The notes below the pieces were generated by a model. That model made no database searches. It was not told where the DNA came from and saw only the letters and a program-made list of their open reading frames with translations. The position numbers were made by a program, and so were the translations under genes. From NCBI GenBank assembly GCA_964495655.1, contig CAZBWK010000003.1, forward strand, positions 1 to 64,000: a DNA stretch of 64,000 bases, given 5' to 3'. Every line of letters starts with the position of its first letter. The stretch's first letter is position 1. Origin of the DNA: JAAYJR01 sp964495655. Its GTDB lineage: Bacteria; Bacteroidota; Bacteroidia; Bacteroidales; Prolixibacteraceae. Below are positions 1-10,300 of this stretch, piece by piece.

Positions 1-101
1 TGAGAACATATGGAACCGTTCGTTCCTCACTCTCACAAGAAAATTTTAATCATTCAAATCTGTCATATAGCCTGTCCCGTCTTCAGTCGGTGTAATACGC
101 A
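1..101. other. left-edge non-coding stretch downstream of the DUF2723 gene
   Basis: I see no gene with family support and no clear terminator here. The only open frame is an 18-codon minus-strand frame whose ATG overlaps the stop codon of the DUF2723 gene (TAATG). Confidence 0.4.
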
Positions 102-3100
102 TTAATTGGGATTATATTTTTCAAAATATATTTTCAGGCTTTCGCCTATTTTGTCAGACAACTCATTATTCTGGTGATTCCGGGCTGTCCTTTCCATTCT
201 TTGAAGATAGAAGAGGTTTCGCTGTATCTCTTCATTTACACTTTGGGTCTTTAGGAATTTCCTGTCCAGTGCAAGGAAATAATTCAGTTCATCATTAAAT
301 ACATTCAATGCGTCCTCTAAAATTTTATTCCCCCTATCTGTTGCTCCTGCGTTGAAGTAACATTCAGTAAGTTCGAGTGCAAAATAGTCGTAAGGCACAA
401 TATCAGGTGGTACCAGTTCAAAGCATTTGTCAACAACAGTGATGGCTGAATCTTGTTTACCTTCCTGTATCAATGCTGTTGCCAGCCTGCTGAAGCTGTT
501 TCTGATATTTATCATCATACGCATATTATTTTCATCAATGTATACATCAGGATCATTCATATTCCCGTACCTGAACTTATTCATCAGGTTGTCGTACATG
601 ATATCTGTTTCCACCGTACCGTGTGAAAACCTGTCAGAAGAAGCATCTCCCTTCACCGGAACCAGTCTGTATCCGAACCCTTCAACCCTGAAATAGTCCT
701 GAAGGTTCATGTATTTATTGCGACCGACAGTGATTGCCCAGTAAATAGGACGTTCCCAGTTATTAGTTGCCAGCATATCCAGAATGATCATCTCATCCTT
801 CGGAATATAGTTTTTATTTGACAGGTCAATTGTAATTGAGTCGACAATCTTATCATAATCTTCAGGTTTCACGACATTATTTTTAATGACAGCCTCTTTA
901 TCGATTTTATATGTCAGCACTTTTTTTGGTATATAAGCTGCGTTTCCGGCCTGTTGAAGCTTTGTTGCAGGATTATCATCAGTGATAAAATCAACAGCCT
1001 CTTTAAGGCCGACAGAATTTCTTGATATTCTGGGGTCATCCATCAGGTAAACTATATCGCGGGTACCCTGCCGGTATTTTTCGGGATCCATTGATATTGG
1101 TATCGGGTCTGATTCATAAGCTTTTCGTCTCATTTGATTTATGTACCAGTCGGTCTGAAGATAACTAAGGTTACAAACTCTCACATCAGTTCGCACTCCT
1201 TCTACTTCCTGGTTATACCACAATGGGAAAGTGTCATTGTCTCCGTTTGTAAATATAATACCGTTTGGCTGGCATGTTTTAAGGTAATTTGCTCCCAGGT
1301 CTCTTGCTGTATAACGCCCTGACCGGTCGTGATCGTCCCAGTTTTCGGCCGCCATGATTCCCGGAACAAGAGTAAGGGTGAGAATAGCTGTGATCCCGGC
1401 AGCAATATTTCCGGGCATATATTTTTTCAGAGCTTCGACAATTGCCGGCACTCCAAGTCCTATCCAGATAGAAAAGGCATAAAATGATCCTGCATAGGCA
1501 TAGTCCCTCTCTCTCGGCTGGTGTGGATATTGGTTGAGATAAACCACAATAGCAAGGCCTGTCATGAAAAAGAGCAGGAATACGACCCAGAGTCCCTGTT
1601 TCCCTTCAACTCCCTTGTTATACTGGAAGAATATTCCGAGAATTCCGAGCAGTAAGGGCAGAAAATAATACTTATTCCGGGCTTTATTGTTTGCAAACCT
1701 GGCAGGAAGGTTTTCCTGGTCTCCCAACCGCCATTCATCAATGAATTTAATTCCGCTAATCCAGTTTCCGTGGAGCACTCCGCCATGTCCCTGTATATCA
1801 TTCTGACGGCCGGCAAAGTTCCACATGAAATAGCGAAAGTACATATGCCCTGCCTGATAACGAAAGAAAAAGCGCAGGTTTTCAGCGAAAGTTGGTTTAA
1901 CGATTGTTTCAATCTCTCCGTTTTCATTTCGGTGTTGCACACGTCTTCCCTTGACATGGCCCCATTCCTGATAATCCTGAACATGTGCAGGTTCCATGTT
2001 ACTCCACATTCTCGGGAAGAAAGTTGTGAATTTGTCATCATAATTTGGTACTACTCTATGATCAGTGATAACATATTTGCCGTCAATTTGTGAGTAAATT
2101 GGTTTTCCTTCCTTATACCGTTCTGCCGGGTCCAGTGGAGAATTATAATACTGTCCGCGAACGAGAGGCCTGTTCCCGTATTGTTCCCTGTTCAGGTAAC
2201 TGAGCAGGGCAAATACGTTGTTTGGACTGTTCTGGTCCATTGGCGGTTTTGCAGCAGAACGTATAATGATAAGTGCAAAAGTTGAATATCCGATAAGTAT
2301 TACTGCAATACCAACGATTATTGTATTCCAGAATATTTTGTTTCTTTTTGTAGTGTATCTGATTCCGTAAACAATAGCTGCAATAATCAGTGCAATGTAG
2401 AAAAGTGCACCCGACTTATATGGAAGTCCGAACGAGTTGACAAAAAGAAGCTCAAACCATGAAGCAACTGTAACAGTTCCGGGAATGATCACCCACATAG
2501 TTATCGATAATAGAAGGACAGATGCTCCGAGTGCAGCAATGAAGCCGTTTCTCGAAGGTTTATATTTTTTAAAGTAGTATACAAATACGATAGCCGGTAT
2601 TGCCAGCAGGTTAAGAAGGTGTACCCCTATCGACAAGCCCATGATGTAGCAAATAAAGATCAGCCACCTGTTGGCATGTGGTTTGTCAGCTATATTTTCC
2701 CATTTTAATATTGCCCAGAACACAATAGCTGTTAACATAGATGAGAATGCATAAACTTCGCCTTCTACAGCAGAAAACCAAAAAGTATCAGAAAATGTAT
2801 AAGCAAGAGATCCAACTGATCCGGCAATCATAATAGTAAGTGTGGTGCCGTTTTTAAGATCATCGGTATCAGAAATTATTTTTTTTGCCAGATGTGTTAT
2901 GGTCCAGAAAAGGAACATAATGGTTACTGCACTTGCCAGGGCCGACATGGCATTTATAAGCACTGCGGCATTTTCACTGTTGGCAAAAATGGTAAAAAGC
3001 CGTCCGAATATCATAAATACCGGTGCTCCTGGCGGATGGCCAATCTCCAGTTTGTATGATGTGGTGATGAATTCACCGCAATCCCAAAAGCTGGTGGTTG

Positions 3101-3185
3101 GCTCAATAGTCAGTAAATAAACTATCGAGGAGATAGCAAAAACTATCCAGCCGGTTATTGTGTTAATAAGATTATAATTTTTCAT
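102..3185 (-). CDS. DUF2723 family multi-pass membrane protein (putative glycosyltransferase-like)
   Basis: Protein of 1027 residues. The N-terminal half is strongly hydrophobic with about a dozen predicted membrane segments, and the C-terminal ~450 residues are largely soluble and helical. Near residues 30-55 it has the family hallmark with acidic residues (SFWDCGEF) followed by HPPGAP, placed after the first membrane helix as in GT-C type lipid-dependent glycosyltransferases. The family (DUF2723) is widespread in Bacteroidota; a role in protein O-glycosylation is an inference from the GT-C-like topology, not something the sequence proves. Length is normal for the family. The ATG at 3185 lies about 20 bases after the predicted transcription start of a -7 box at 3211-3218. 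It stands alone: the gene upstream has the same orientation but is 304 bases away. Confidence 0.85.
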   Translation of the reverse strand: MKNYNLINTITGWIVFAISSIVYLLTIEPTTSFWDCGEFITTSYKLEIGHPPGAPVFMIFGRLFTIFANSENAAVLINAMSALASAVTIMFLFWTITHLAKKIISDTDDLKNGTTLTIMIAGSVGSLAYTFSDTFWFSAVEGEVYAFSSMLTAIVFWAILKWENIADKPHANRWLIFICYIMGLSIGVHLLNLLAIPAIVFVYYFKKYKPSRNGFIAALGASVLLLSITMWVIIPGTVTVASWFELLFVNSFGLPYKSGALFYIALIIAAIVYGIRYTTKRNKIFWNTIIVGIAVILIGYSTFALIIIRSAAKPPMDQNSPNNVFALLSYLNREQYGNRPLVRGQYYNSPLDPAERYKEGKPIYSQIDGKYVITDHRVVPNYDDKFTTFFPRMWSNMEPAHVQDYQEWGHVKGRRVQHRNENGEIETIVKPTFAENLRFFFRYQAGHMYFRYFMWNFAGRQNDIQGHGGVLHGNWISGIKFIDEWRLGDQENLPARFANNKARNKYYFLPLLLGILGIFFQYNKGVEGKQGLWVVFLLFFMTGLAIVVYLNQYPHQPRERDYAYAGSFYAFSIWIGLGVPAIVEALKKYMPGNIAAGITAILTLTLVPGIMAAENWDDHDRSGRYTARDLGANYLKTCQPNGIIFTNGDNDTFPLWYNQEVEGVRTDVRVCNLSYLQTDWYINQMRRKAYESDPIPISMDPEKYRQGTRDIVYLMDDPRISRNSVGLKEAVDFITDDNPATKLQQAGNAAYIPKKVLTYKIDKEAVIKNNVVKPEDYDKIVDSITIDLSNKNYIPKDEMIILDMLATNNWERPIYWAITVGRNKYMNLQDYFRVEGFGYRLVPVKGDASSDRFSHGTVETDIMYDNLMNKFRYGNMNDPDVYIDENNMRMMINIRNSFSRLATALIQEGKQDSAITVVDKCFELVPPDIVPYDYFALELTECYFNAGATDRGNKILEDALNVFNDELNYFLALDRKFLKTQSVNEEIQRNLFYLQRMERTARNHQNNELSDKIGESLKIYFEKYNPN

Positions 3186-3489
3186 CTGGTTAAAATTTTA
3201 TAATTACTTTCAAAGGTATCATATGGCTTGCACCGGTTTCGGCCGGGGGAACCCGCCTAACGATATGATTTAACCTGTTTATTTTTAATATATCACACAT
3301 AACCACCGCATTTAATAAAAATATTACTGAGCGATCTTTCATCCTGCCATCTGGTTCAAGGTTATTCTGTCAATCATAGCTGTGGCTGATCAGATATTAT
3401 TTGCGAAGATAATTGTTTTGTAATAAACAAACAGACCGCAAGGTTAATTTAAGAAATTTTAAAAATTAAGGTATTGATGACGGGTATTC
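3186..3489. other. 304-base intergenic region
   Basis: Apart from the -7 box at 3211-3218 I see nothing convincing here. There is no open frame with family resemblance on either strand, no tRNA and no strong terminator after the Crp/Fnr gene. Confidence 0.5.
3211..3218 (-). promoter_or_regulatory. -7 box upstream of the DUF2723 gene
   Basis: The minus strand reads TACCTTTG, a full match to the Bacteroidota -7 consensus TAnnTTTG, 25 bases upstream of the ATG. A clear -33 TTTG was not found at the usual spacing. Confidence 0.5.
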
Positions 3490-4167
3490 CTAATTATTCC
3501 TGATCAGTTTATTTAGTTTTTCTTTATTTAAGATAGTTACCGTTCTCTTCTCTATAATAATCAGTTTTTCTTTTTGCATTTCTGAGAGCACACGGGCAAG
3601 TGACGGACGTGTTACTCCAAACAGGTCAGCCAGTTCCTGCTGTGTATTTTTTAGTTCGATCGAATGAAAACGGTCTCCTGCTTTTTGTAAAATGTAATAG
3701 GCAATTTTTTCCTTTATTGTTTTGATAGTTAACAAGTTCAGTTTTTGCGTAAGGAATTGTGCACGCGATGATATTGCGTTTAAATAGTTTTTCAGAAGTT
3801 GCGCATTAAGATGGAGCAATTTTAAAAAATCATCTATGGGCACGGACAGAATGGTCACGCTGTTATTTGCAATCACAGTAACCGGGAACCTGTTGTCAGA
3901 GCCAAACAGAAAAGCTGTTGCCAATGGCCTCGGGGCTTCTATATCTTCTATTTTTATTGTGTTCCCTGAATAATCGTGAATCTCTCCGCTGACACTGCCG
4001 TTAAGAATTATATAGAGGTACTTTACCTGGTCGCCCGCAAGAGCTATTATTTCTTGTATTTTATACTTTTTAATCTGATAATGAACCTTATCAAGAAGCA
4101 GGTTGGCTTCTTTTTCATCTATTCCCTGAAAAACCGGACACCTTTTTAGTGATTTATAATCTATCAT
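3490..4167 (-). CDS. Crp/Fnr family transcriptional regulator, candidate HcpR-type
   Basis: 225 residues. Residues ~10-125 form the cyclic-nucleotide-binding-like sensor barrel, followed by the long dimerisation helix and a winged helix-turn-helix at ~165-215 (QELADLFGVTRPSLARVL). The iron-sulfur cysteine cluster of true Fnr is absent; only one cysteine sits near the N-terminus (residue 9), so a heme or other ligand is more likely. It is transcribed divergently from hcp with a 16-base near-palindrome of Crp/Fnr type in between, 10 bases from its own start codon. In Porphyromonas and Desulfovibrio, HcpR regulators of this family control hcp in response to nitrosative stress. The position next to hcp makes the same job likely here, and the operator so close to its own ATG suggests autoregulation. 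Confidence 0.88.
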   Translation of the reverse strand: MIDYKSLKRCPVFQGIDEKEANLLLDKVHYQIKKYKIQEIIALAGDQVKYLYIILNGSVSGEIHDYSGNTIKIEDIEAPRPLATAFLFGSDNRFPVTVIANNSVTILSVPIDDFLKLLHLNAQLLKNYLNAISSRAQFLTQKLNLLTIKTIKEKIAYYILQKAGDRFHSIELKNTQQELADLFGVTRPSLARVLSEMQKEKLIIIEKRTVTILNKEKLNKLIRNN

Positions 4168-4177
4168 TTATACGATT

Positions 4178-4193
4178 TGTAACAATTGATACA
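4178..4193. promoter_or_regulatory. Crp/Fnr-type operator between the regulator gene and hcp
   Basis: TGTAACAATTGATACA is an inverted repeat in which only one base pair is off, matching the Crp/Fnr half-site layout TGT-N10-ACA. Its centre (4185.5) lies about 39-42 bases upstream of the expected hcp transcription start given the -7 box at 4214-4221, the position of a class II activator site. It also lies just upstream of the regulator's own start codon. Confidence 0.75.
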
Positions 4194-4213
4194 TTTTTTA
4201 CAATTCTATTGCA

Positions 4214-4221
4214 TAATTTTG
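4214..4221 (+). promoter_or_regulatory. -7 box of the hcp promoter
   Basis: TAATTTTG matches TAnnTTTG exactly. The expected start is near 4225, giving a leader of about 40 bases before the hcp ATG at 4267. No TTTG is present at -33; this fits a promoter that depends on an activator bound at 4178-4193. Confidence 0.65.
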
Positions 4222-4266
4222 TCAGAAAGATAGTGTAATAATATTAATTTTTAAATCAGATATATT

Positions 4267-5928
4267 ATGAGTATGTTTTGTTTTCAGTGTCAGGAAGCAG
4301 CAAAAGGAACAGGCTGCACAGTAAAGGGAGTATGTGGAAAAACAAGCGACGTGGCAAATCTTCAGGATACCTTGCTTTATATCTTAAAAGGTATTAGCTG
4401 GTATAATGATAAGTTACGGGCAAAAGGGTTGAATTCTTCTGCAGTCGATAAATTTATCTTTGACGGATTATTCAGTACGATCACTAATGCAAATTTCGAC
4501 AAAAACAGCTTTGTTAAACGTATAGATGAAGCTTTCAGTCTCCGTGATGAACTTCACGGTAAATGCAAAGAATCATCAGTTGAATTACCTGCTGATTTAC
4601 CCGATTTCGCTACATGGAGAGGGTCAGCTGTCGAAGAATTAGAAGCCAAAGGCATGAGTGCCGGGGTGCTAAGTACCGAAAATGAGGATATCAGGTCTTT
4701 AAGGGAACTGGTGGTTTACGGATTGAAAGGTATGGCTGCTTATGCCGAGCATGCATGGAACCTGGGATTTAAAAAAGATGAGATCTTTGCGTTCATGCAG
4801 CGTGCATTGGTTGCTGTAACTGAAGATTTGAGTGTGGATGAACTTGTGCAACTGACCCTTGACACCGGGAAGTTCGGGGTTGAAGTTATGGCATTGCTTG
4901 ATCAGGCCAATACATCCGCCTATGGTAATCCTGAAATTACAAAAGTTAATATCGGCGTAAGAAACAATCCCGGGATACTTATTTCTGGCCATGACATGAA
5001 GGATATGGATGAACTGTTGAAGCAGACCGAAGGGACAGGAGTGGATATATACACTCACAGTGAAATGCTTCCGGCAAACTACTATCCTGCATTTAAAAAG
5101 TATAAACATCTTGTTGGGAATTACGGCAATGCCTGGTGGAAGCAAAAAGAGGAGTTTGAAACCTTTAACGGACCAGTCCTTTTTACAACCAATTGTATTG
5201 TTCCTCCTCTGAAGAATGCATCCTATACAGGCAGGATATACACAACCGGTGCATCAGGCCTTGAGGGAGCAGTGCATATTCCTGACAGGAAAAACGGGGA
5301 GATGAAAGATTTCAGCATAATCATTGAGCATGCTAAAAAATGTGCACCGCCACAGCAAATTGAGAACGGTGAAATTACGGGCGGATTTGCTCATGCACAA
5401 GTATTTGCACTGGCTGATAAAATTGTTGATGCAGTAAAATCCGGAGCTGTTAAAAAGTTTTTTGTAATGGCTGGTTGCGATGGCCGTATGAAAAGCAGGG
5501 AGTATTACACCCGGTTTGCTGAGCAATTACCCAAAGATACGGTAATTTTAACTGCAGGATGTGCAAAATACCGTTATAATAAGTTGCCATTGGGTGATAT
5601 AGGCGGTATTCCGAGAGTTCTTGACGCAGGACAATGTAACGATTCATATTCACTGGCGGTTATTGCTCTTAAACTTAAAGAGATTTTTGAATTAAGTGAC
5701 ATCAATGACCTTCCTGTTGCCTATAATATCGCCTGGTATGAACAAAAGGCAGTGATTGTTTTACTTGCATTGCTTTACTTAGGGGTTAAAAATATCCACC
5801 TTGGTCCGACATTGCCGGCTTTCCTTTCTCCGAATGTAGCAAAGGTGCTTACTGAAACATTTGGCATTGCCGGAATTACTGAACCGGAAGCAGATATTAA
5901 GATGTTTATGGGTGAAAGCGCAGCATAA
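4267..5928 (+). CDS. hcp: hybrid cluster protein / hydroxylamine reductase
   Basis: 553 residues, normal for the class found in strict anaerobes. The N-terminus carries C5, C8, C17 and C23 (C-x2-C-x8-C-x5-C), the pattern that holds a cubane [4Fe-4S] cluster. The hybrid-cluster ligands are visible further on: a cysteine in FTTNC (~residue 310), AGCDG (~400), TAGCAKYRYNK (~428), AGQCND (~457), and the E/K pair in the C-terminal AWYEQKAV segment. Hcp reduces hydroxylamine in vitro and acts as a nitric oxide reductase in vivo, in the cytoplasm. It is a single-gene unit divergent from the Crp/Fnr gene and probably activated by it. No hcr reductase gene is adjacent, as usual in anaerobes. Confidence 0.97.
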   Translation: MSMFCFQCQEAAKGTGCTVKGVCGKTSDVANLQDTLLYILKGISWYNDKLRAKGLNSSAVDKFIFDGLFSTITNANFDKNSFVKRIDEAFSLRDELHGKCKESSVELPADLPDFATWRGSAVEELEAKGMSAGVLSTENEDIRSLRELVVYGLKGMAAYAEHAWNLGFKKDEIFAFMQRALVAVTEDLSVDELVQLTLDTGKFGVEVMALLDQANTSAYGNPEITKVNIGVRNNPGILISGHDMKDMDELLKQTEGTGVDIYTHSEMLPANYYPAFKKYKHLVGNYGNAWWKQKEEFETFNGPVLFTTNCIVPPLKNASYTGRIYTTGASGLEGAVHIPDRKNGEMKDFSIIIEHAKKCAPPQQIENGEITGGFAHAQVFALADKIVDAVKSGAVKKFFVMAGCDGRMKSREYYTRFAEQLPKDTVILTAGCAKYRYNKLPLGDIGGIPRVLDAGQCNDSYSLAVIALKLKEIFELSDINDLPVAYNIAWYEQKAVIVLLALLYLGVKNIHLGPTLPAFLSPNVAKVLTETFGIAGITEPEADIKMFMGESAA

Positions 5929-5978
5929 GATTTTCAATATTAAATAAAAAAGAATTTAGTCCTATTTAAAATATTAAT

Positions 5979-6010
5979 TTTGCAGTCAGGCTGACGAAAT
6001 AGTAAATTTG
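5979..6010 (+). promoter_or_regulatory. promoter of fbaA (-33 and -7 boxes)
   Basis: TTTG at 5979-5982, then 20 bases, then TAAATTTG at 6003-6010. This is a full match to the Bacteroidota housekeeping promoter. Expected start is near 6017, about 40 bases before the aldolase ATG. Confidence 0.75.
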
Positions 6011-6056
6011 TAATTAATATGTAAATGCGATTAAATCAATAAATTAAAGTAATATT

Positions 6057-7136
6057 ATGAAGAGAATATCAGAAGTTGTAAAACCGGGTGTCGTAACAGG
6101 GCCCGATGTGCAATATATTTTTAAGGTAGCCCAGGAAAATAATTTTGCACTTCCTGCAGTCAATGTTGTTGGTTCATCATCAATCAATTCTGTAATGGAA
6201 GCTGCCAAACTGGCTAATTCACCTGTTATAATCCAGTTTTCGAATGGCGGAGCAGCTTTTAATGCCGGTAAAGGATTGAAGCTTGAAGGTCTTGAATCTG
6301 CAGTAATTGGAGCAATTGCAGGGGCAAAGCATATTCACACTCTGGCTGAAGCATACGGAGTCCGGGTAATACTGCATACTGATCATGCTGCCAAAAAACT
6401 TCTACCATGGATTGACGGGATGCTTGAAGCAGGTGAAAAACATTATGCCGTGACAGGAAAGCCTCTCTACAGCTCTCACATGCTGGACCTTTCTGAAGAG
6501 ACACTTGAAGATAATATTGCTATCAGCAAAAAGTATCTTGAAAGAATGAGTAAGATCGGCATGACCCTTGAGATCGAACTTGGGGTTACCGGTGGAGAAG
6601 AGGATGGTGTTGACAATACCGAAGTCGACAGTTCAAGGTTATATACACAGCCAGAAGAGGTTTGCTATGCTTACGAAGAGCTTAGCAAGGTAAGCCCTGA
6701 TTTTACAATTGCTGCTTCTTTTGGGAATGTTCACGGTGTTTATAAACCAGGGAATGTGAAACTTCAACCGATTATTCTGAAGAAATCACAGGAGTACATT
6801 AAAAATAAATTTGGCCTTAAAGAGGATAATCCTGTTTATTTTGTTTTCCACGGTGGTTCCGGTTCGTCACATGAGGAGATCCGTGAAGCTATAGATTATG
6901 GTGTAATTAAAATGAACATTGATACTGATACTCAGTGGGCATTTTGGGATGGTATCCGTAAATATGAAGCTGAAAAGCATGATTACCTGCAGGCCCAGAT
7001 AGGTAACCCGGAAGGAGAAGATAAACCGAATAAGAAGTTTTATGATCCCCGTGTATGGCTTCGTAAAGGTGAAGAATCAATGGTTGCCCGGTTGCAGCAG
7101 GCATTTGAAGATCTCAATGCAATAAATACAATTTAG
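6057..7136 (+). CDS. fbaA: class II fructose-bisphosphate aldolase
   Basis: 359 residues, the length of the class IIA (E. coli FbaA-like) enzymes. It cleaves fructose 1,6-bisphosphate to glyceraldehyde 3-phosphate and dihydroxyacetone phosphate in glycolysis and gluconeogenesis, using zinc. Visible hallmarks are the zinc histidine in HTDHAAKK (~residue 107-114), the EIELGVTGGEEDGVDN loop (~172-188), the second zinc histidine in FGNVHGVY and the phosphate-binding FHGGSGS and MNIDTDTQW segments. It is monocistronic, with its own promoter and a strong terminator at 7161-7195. Confidence 0.97.
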   Translation: MKRISEVVKPGVVTGPDVQYIFKVAQENNFALPAVNVVGSSSINSVMEAAKLANSPVIIQFSNGGAAFNAGKGLKLEGLESAVIGAIAGAKHIHTLAEAYGVRVILHTDHAAKKLLPWIDGMLEAGEKHYAVTGKPLYSSHMLDLSEETLEDNIAISKKYLERMSKIGMTLEIELGVTGGEEDGVDNTEVDSSRLYTQPEEVCYAYEELSKVSPDFTIAASFGNVHGVYKPGNVKLQPIILKKSQEYIKNKFGLKEDNPVYFVFHGGSGSSHEEIREAIDYGVIKMNIDTDTQWAFWDGIRKYEAEKHDYLQAQIGNPEGEDKPNKKFYDPRVWLRKGEESMVARLQQAFEDLNAINTI

Positions 7137-7160
7137 TTAAGAGATAAAATTGAGTATATA

Positions 7161-7195
7161 AAAAAGGGGCACTGAATTTTCAGGGCCCCTTTTTT
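7161..7195 (+). terminator. intrinsic terminator after fbaA
   Basis: AAAAAGGGGC pairs with GCCCCTTTTT (7161-7170 with 7185-7194), and the inner CTGAA/TTCAG also pairs, giving a long stem followed by T residues. The A-run on the 5' side means it could also stop minus-strand transcription arriving from the DUF1080 gene. Confidence 0.85.
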
Positions 7196-7203
7196 ATATA
7201 TCC

Positions 7204-7313
7204 GGCTGCCATGATTTATCCGTTCGCTCAAGCGAACGGCAATGGATAAGGCATTGAACAATCTGGCTGCCATGATCAGAGCCTTATCCATTGCCGTCGG
7301 CTTCAGCCGACGG
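7204..7313. repeat. REP-like element: two hairpins joined by a 15-base inverted repeat
   Basis: Hairpin 1 (7220-7239) has 9-base arms CCGTTCGCT/AGCGAACGG. Hairpin 2 (7294-7313) has arms CCGTCGGCT/AGCCGACGG. Between them GGCAATGGATAAGGC (7238-7252) and its exact reverse complement (7281-7295) form a larger inverted repeat, and GGCTGCCATGAT is repeated directly at 7204-7215 and 7265-7276. The element sits between the fbaA terminator and the stop codon of the DUF1080 gene (7317-7319). The layout resembles paired REP/BIME units mobilised by RAYT transposases, but no transposase is in the window. Confidence 0.65.
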
Positions 7314-7316
7314 TTG

Positions 7317-10300
7317 TTAGAGCTCTTTGATTCTTATATTTCTGAATTTCAGTTCTGAACCATGCCCGAGAAAACCTATATATCCTTCGGTCTTTTTCAA
7401 TCCCGGATGATCCCTGCCGTCCATTGTGCCGTTTTTACTGGCTTCGGCTGTGTCTCCGTCAAGGATAACCGTACCGTTAAGGGTAACAGTGATGCGGGTA
7501 CCTTTAACTACTACCTCCTGTTCATTCCATTGTCCTACCGGTTTCAGGAATCCTCTTTTTGCCGGGATCACACCATAAACAGAGCCATGGTATTGGTATT
7601 CCCTGAGGTTTGCATATACAGGGGCCGTATTATCCAGTATTTGCAATTCAATTCCTGAATATGCAACATCTCCTGTAAGAGGAGCTCTTATTCCCAGTCC
7701 GTTATTTGCACCGGGTGTAAGTTGAAATTCAAAACGGATGATAAAATCGCTGTACTCTTTGTCGGTATAGAGGTTACCATGGCCTCCCCTTGAGGGCCTG
7801 ACGAGAAGTTCACCATTTCTTGGAATATAATCTGTTGTATTACCCTGCCATCCTTCAAGGTTCATTCCGTTAAACAGTGATACAAACCCTTCATCTATCT
7901 CTTCTTTAGTCAATCCGTATTCCTTTGTATTAATTTCACGAACATAAATATCCCTGAATGCAAGGTCTGTACCGTGAGCCTGAAGCTCAAGAGGGCCTTT
8001 TTCAAAAATAGGAATACTGCGGTCCCAGTAGTTTTCCATGATAACATTATCGACTACCAACTCACCGTTAAAATAGACCGTGACTTTCTCTCCGATCATT
8101 GTAATGTGAAAAGTATTCCACTCTCCAATAGGATTATCAGCTACCTTCAGAGGTTTGCTTTCATGTTTTTGATTGTTATACAGACCGCCTGAACCGACCT
8201 GTGCACCTACTTCAACTCTTGTTGTATCCCAGATCTGAACCTGAGGTGTTCCGCGAAGATAGATACCGCTGTCACCATCCTTTGTTATTCTCCAGTCAAC
8301 TATCATTTCAAAATCGCCATATTCCTTAATTGTGCAAAGATTAGCTCCCTTACCGTTAAACACAATGGTATTGTCTTTTACACTCCAGTTTTCCAGCATC
8401 GCCTTGTTAGCTTCCACCTGTTTTTTTGCCAGTTCCTCTTTACTCATCTTTGCACGGGTTATCGGGTTACCAACCAGTCCCTGCCAGCCATCGAGGTTTT
8501 TACCGTTGAAAATTGAGACAAAGCCTTTTTCATCTGGCATTTTATCGAGATAGTTCTTAATATTGATCTTATCATAATCGCTTTCAGCACCGCTGATTAA
8601 AGAAGCTACCCTTTTCAGCATATTTTCTACAATTTCGCCTGTAAATCCGTTTTCACCGTTGTCATCCGGCAGCGCTATTTTCATTATTGCACGCGCTGCT
8701 GACTGCTGAAGATCGCTGTTGTCAAGATATTGTTCAAGATAAACCAGCGAGAGGAATGTTTTTAAATTACCTATTGAATTAATAACCGCTTTTTTATCGT
8801 CATCGCTATTTGCATAAGGCATAATTTTTCTGTACTGTAACAACTTTTGGTCATCGGGAAGATTTGCAGAGCGTACCTGGCGCACAAAGCTTTCAAATGC
8901 CTTTTTTTGATGATCTCCTGAATATGATTCACAAATTTCATAGAGAGAAGCAGCGGCCGAATACTCTTTCCAGTTTGTCAAAGCTTCAAAAGCTGCCTGT
9001 TTTACAGAACCTGACGAATTATTGAAATAGTCTGTTACTGTCTTTAATGCAATATCTCCTCCTAATTCCGGAAGGATGGGAATTAGACGTTCTTTATTTC
9101 CGCTATTTTTCAATGTCTGCAGTATTATACCGTTTTCTGTTTTTTCAGCCGGTACTCCTTTTGCTGCAGCCACAACAGCTGACTGCACCTGATTTATCTC
9201 TTTGTCATTATTTACCGAAAGCAGAAGATTGATCAATTCAGGCAGGTTATCGGCGGCAGCTACACTCTTAAGGGCATTGAATGCTGATTCTTTTTCTTCC
9301 TGGTTGCCTGATTTGGTGAGGCTTATGATATCCTGAAAGTATTCCTCTCCCGATTTTGATGCAATAAGGTCAACTAAAGCAGCCTTGACAGCACCTGAAG
9401 TACGGGTCAGACCGGCGGCTACCGGTTTTAAATGATCCCGGTCAAGCAGCTGCATAAGTGCATTTTTTGCTTCAGGCACATCATTGCCATTAAGCAGGTG
9501 AGCAGTAAGTTGTGGAACAGCGTCTTTACCTTTTAGTTTAACAAGGGCAGAAATAGCCTCCCTTCGGATGTCAGGTGATGTTGAACTTAGGTTTTCTGAT
9601 ATGAATTCTATTGCCAGGGGATCACCTCTTCTGCCGAGCATATCAATTATCTCTGCCCTGACTTCAGGAGAAGCCGCTTGCGCTTTGTTCAGCCACTGTC
9701 GGGTACTGGCAATATCTCCTGTTTTTTCAGCAATGTTAAGTACCGACATGCGGAATGCTTTATCGTTGTTGTCGACACCCTGCAGTAAAAGAGGCATTGC
9801 CTCATAACCGAAATGTTTTGCATATACAGCAAGGGCTCCTGAATAGTTGTGCAACCTGTCGTCTGAGCGGTTTGCTTTCATAATTGCTTTTAAAGCTTTT
9901 TGGCCCTGTTTTAAGTTGCCAGACTGTGTCAGGTTATCGGCATACACAAGAAATGCTTCAGCAGCATTAGTCGGTTCATATTTGAAATCCACCTTTTTAG
10001 CAGCATTGAACAACAACTGGTATGAAGCAGGGTCACCTAAATTTGCCAGGGTTGTATAAACCACTTTCCGGAGAGCGGGATTATCAGAACCAGCAAAAGC
10101 AGAGACCGGCTTTTCGGCAAATCTGTATTTCAGTTCGCCCAGCGCTTTTATAAGGGTGATCTTTGATTGTTCCGCAGAGTTAGGAAGAGCTTCCAGAAGG
10201 GCACGTCCTGCTGTTTCTGAACCTATAGACAAAAGAGTCTGGGTAGCTGGTTCAATTAATTTTTCGTCTGACAGGTATTTTTTTACCTCATCCACCGACC

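Noticed and set aside
46..102. 18-codon frame whose ATG overlaps the DUF2723 stop codon
   Set aside because: Too short to support, no family resemblance and cut off from any context at the window edge.
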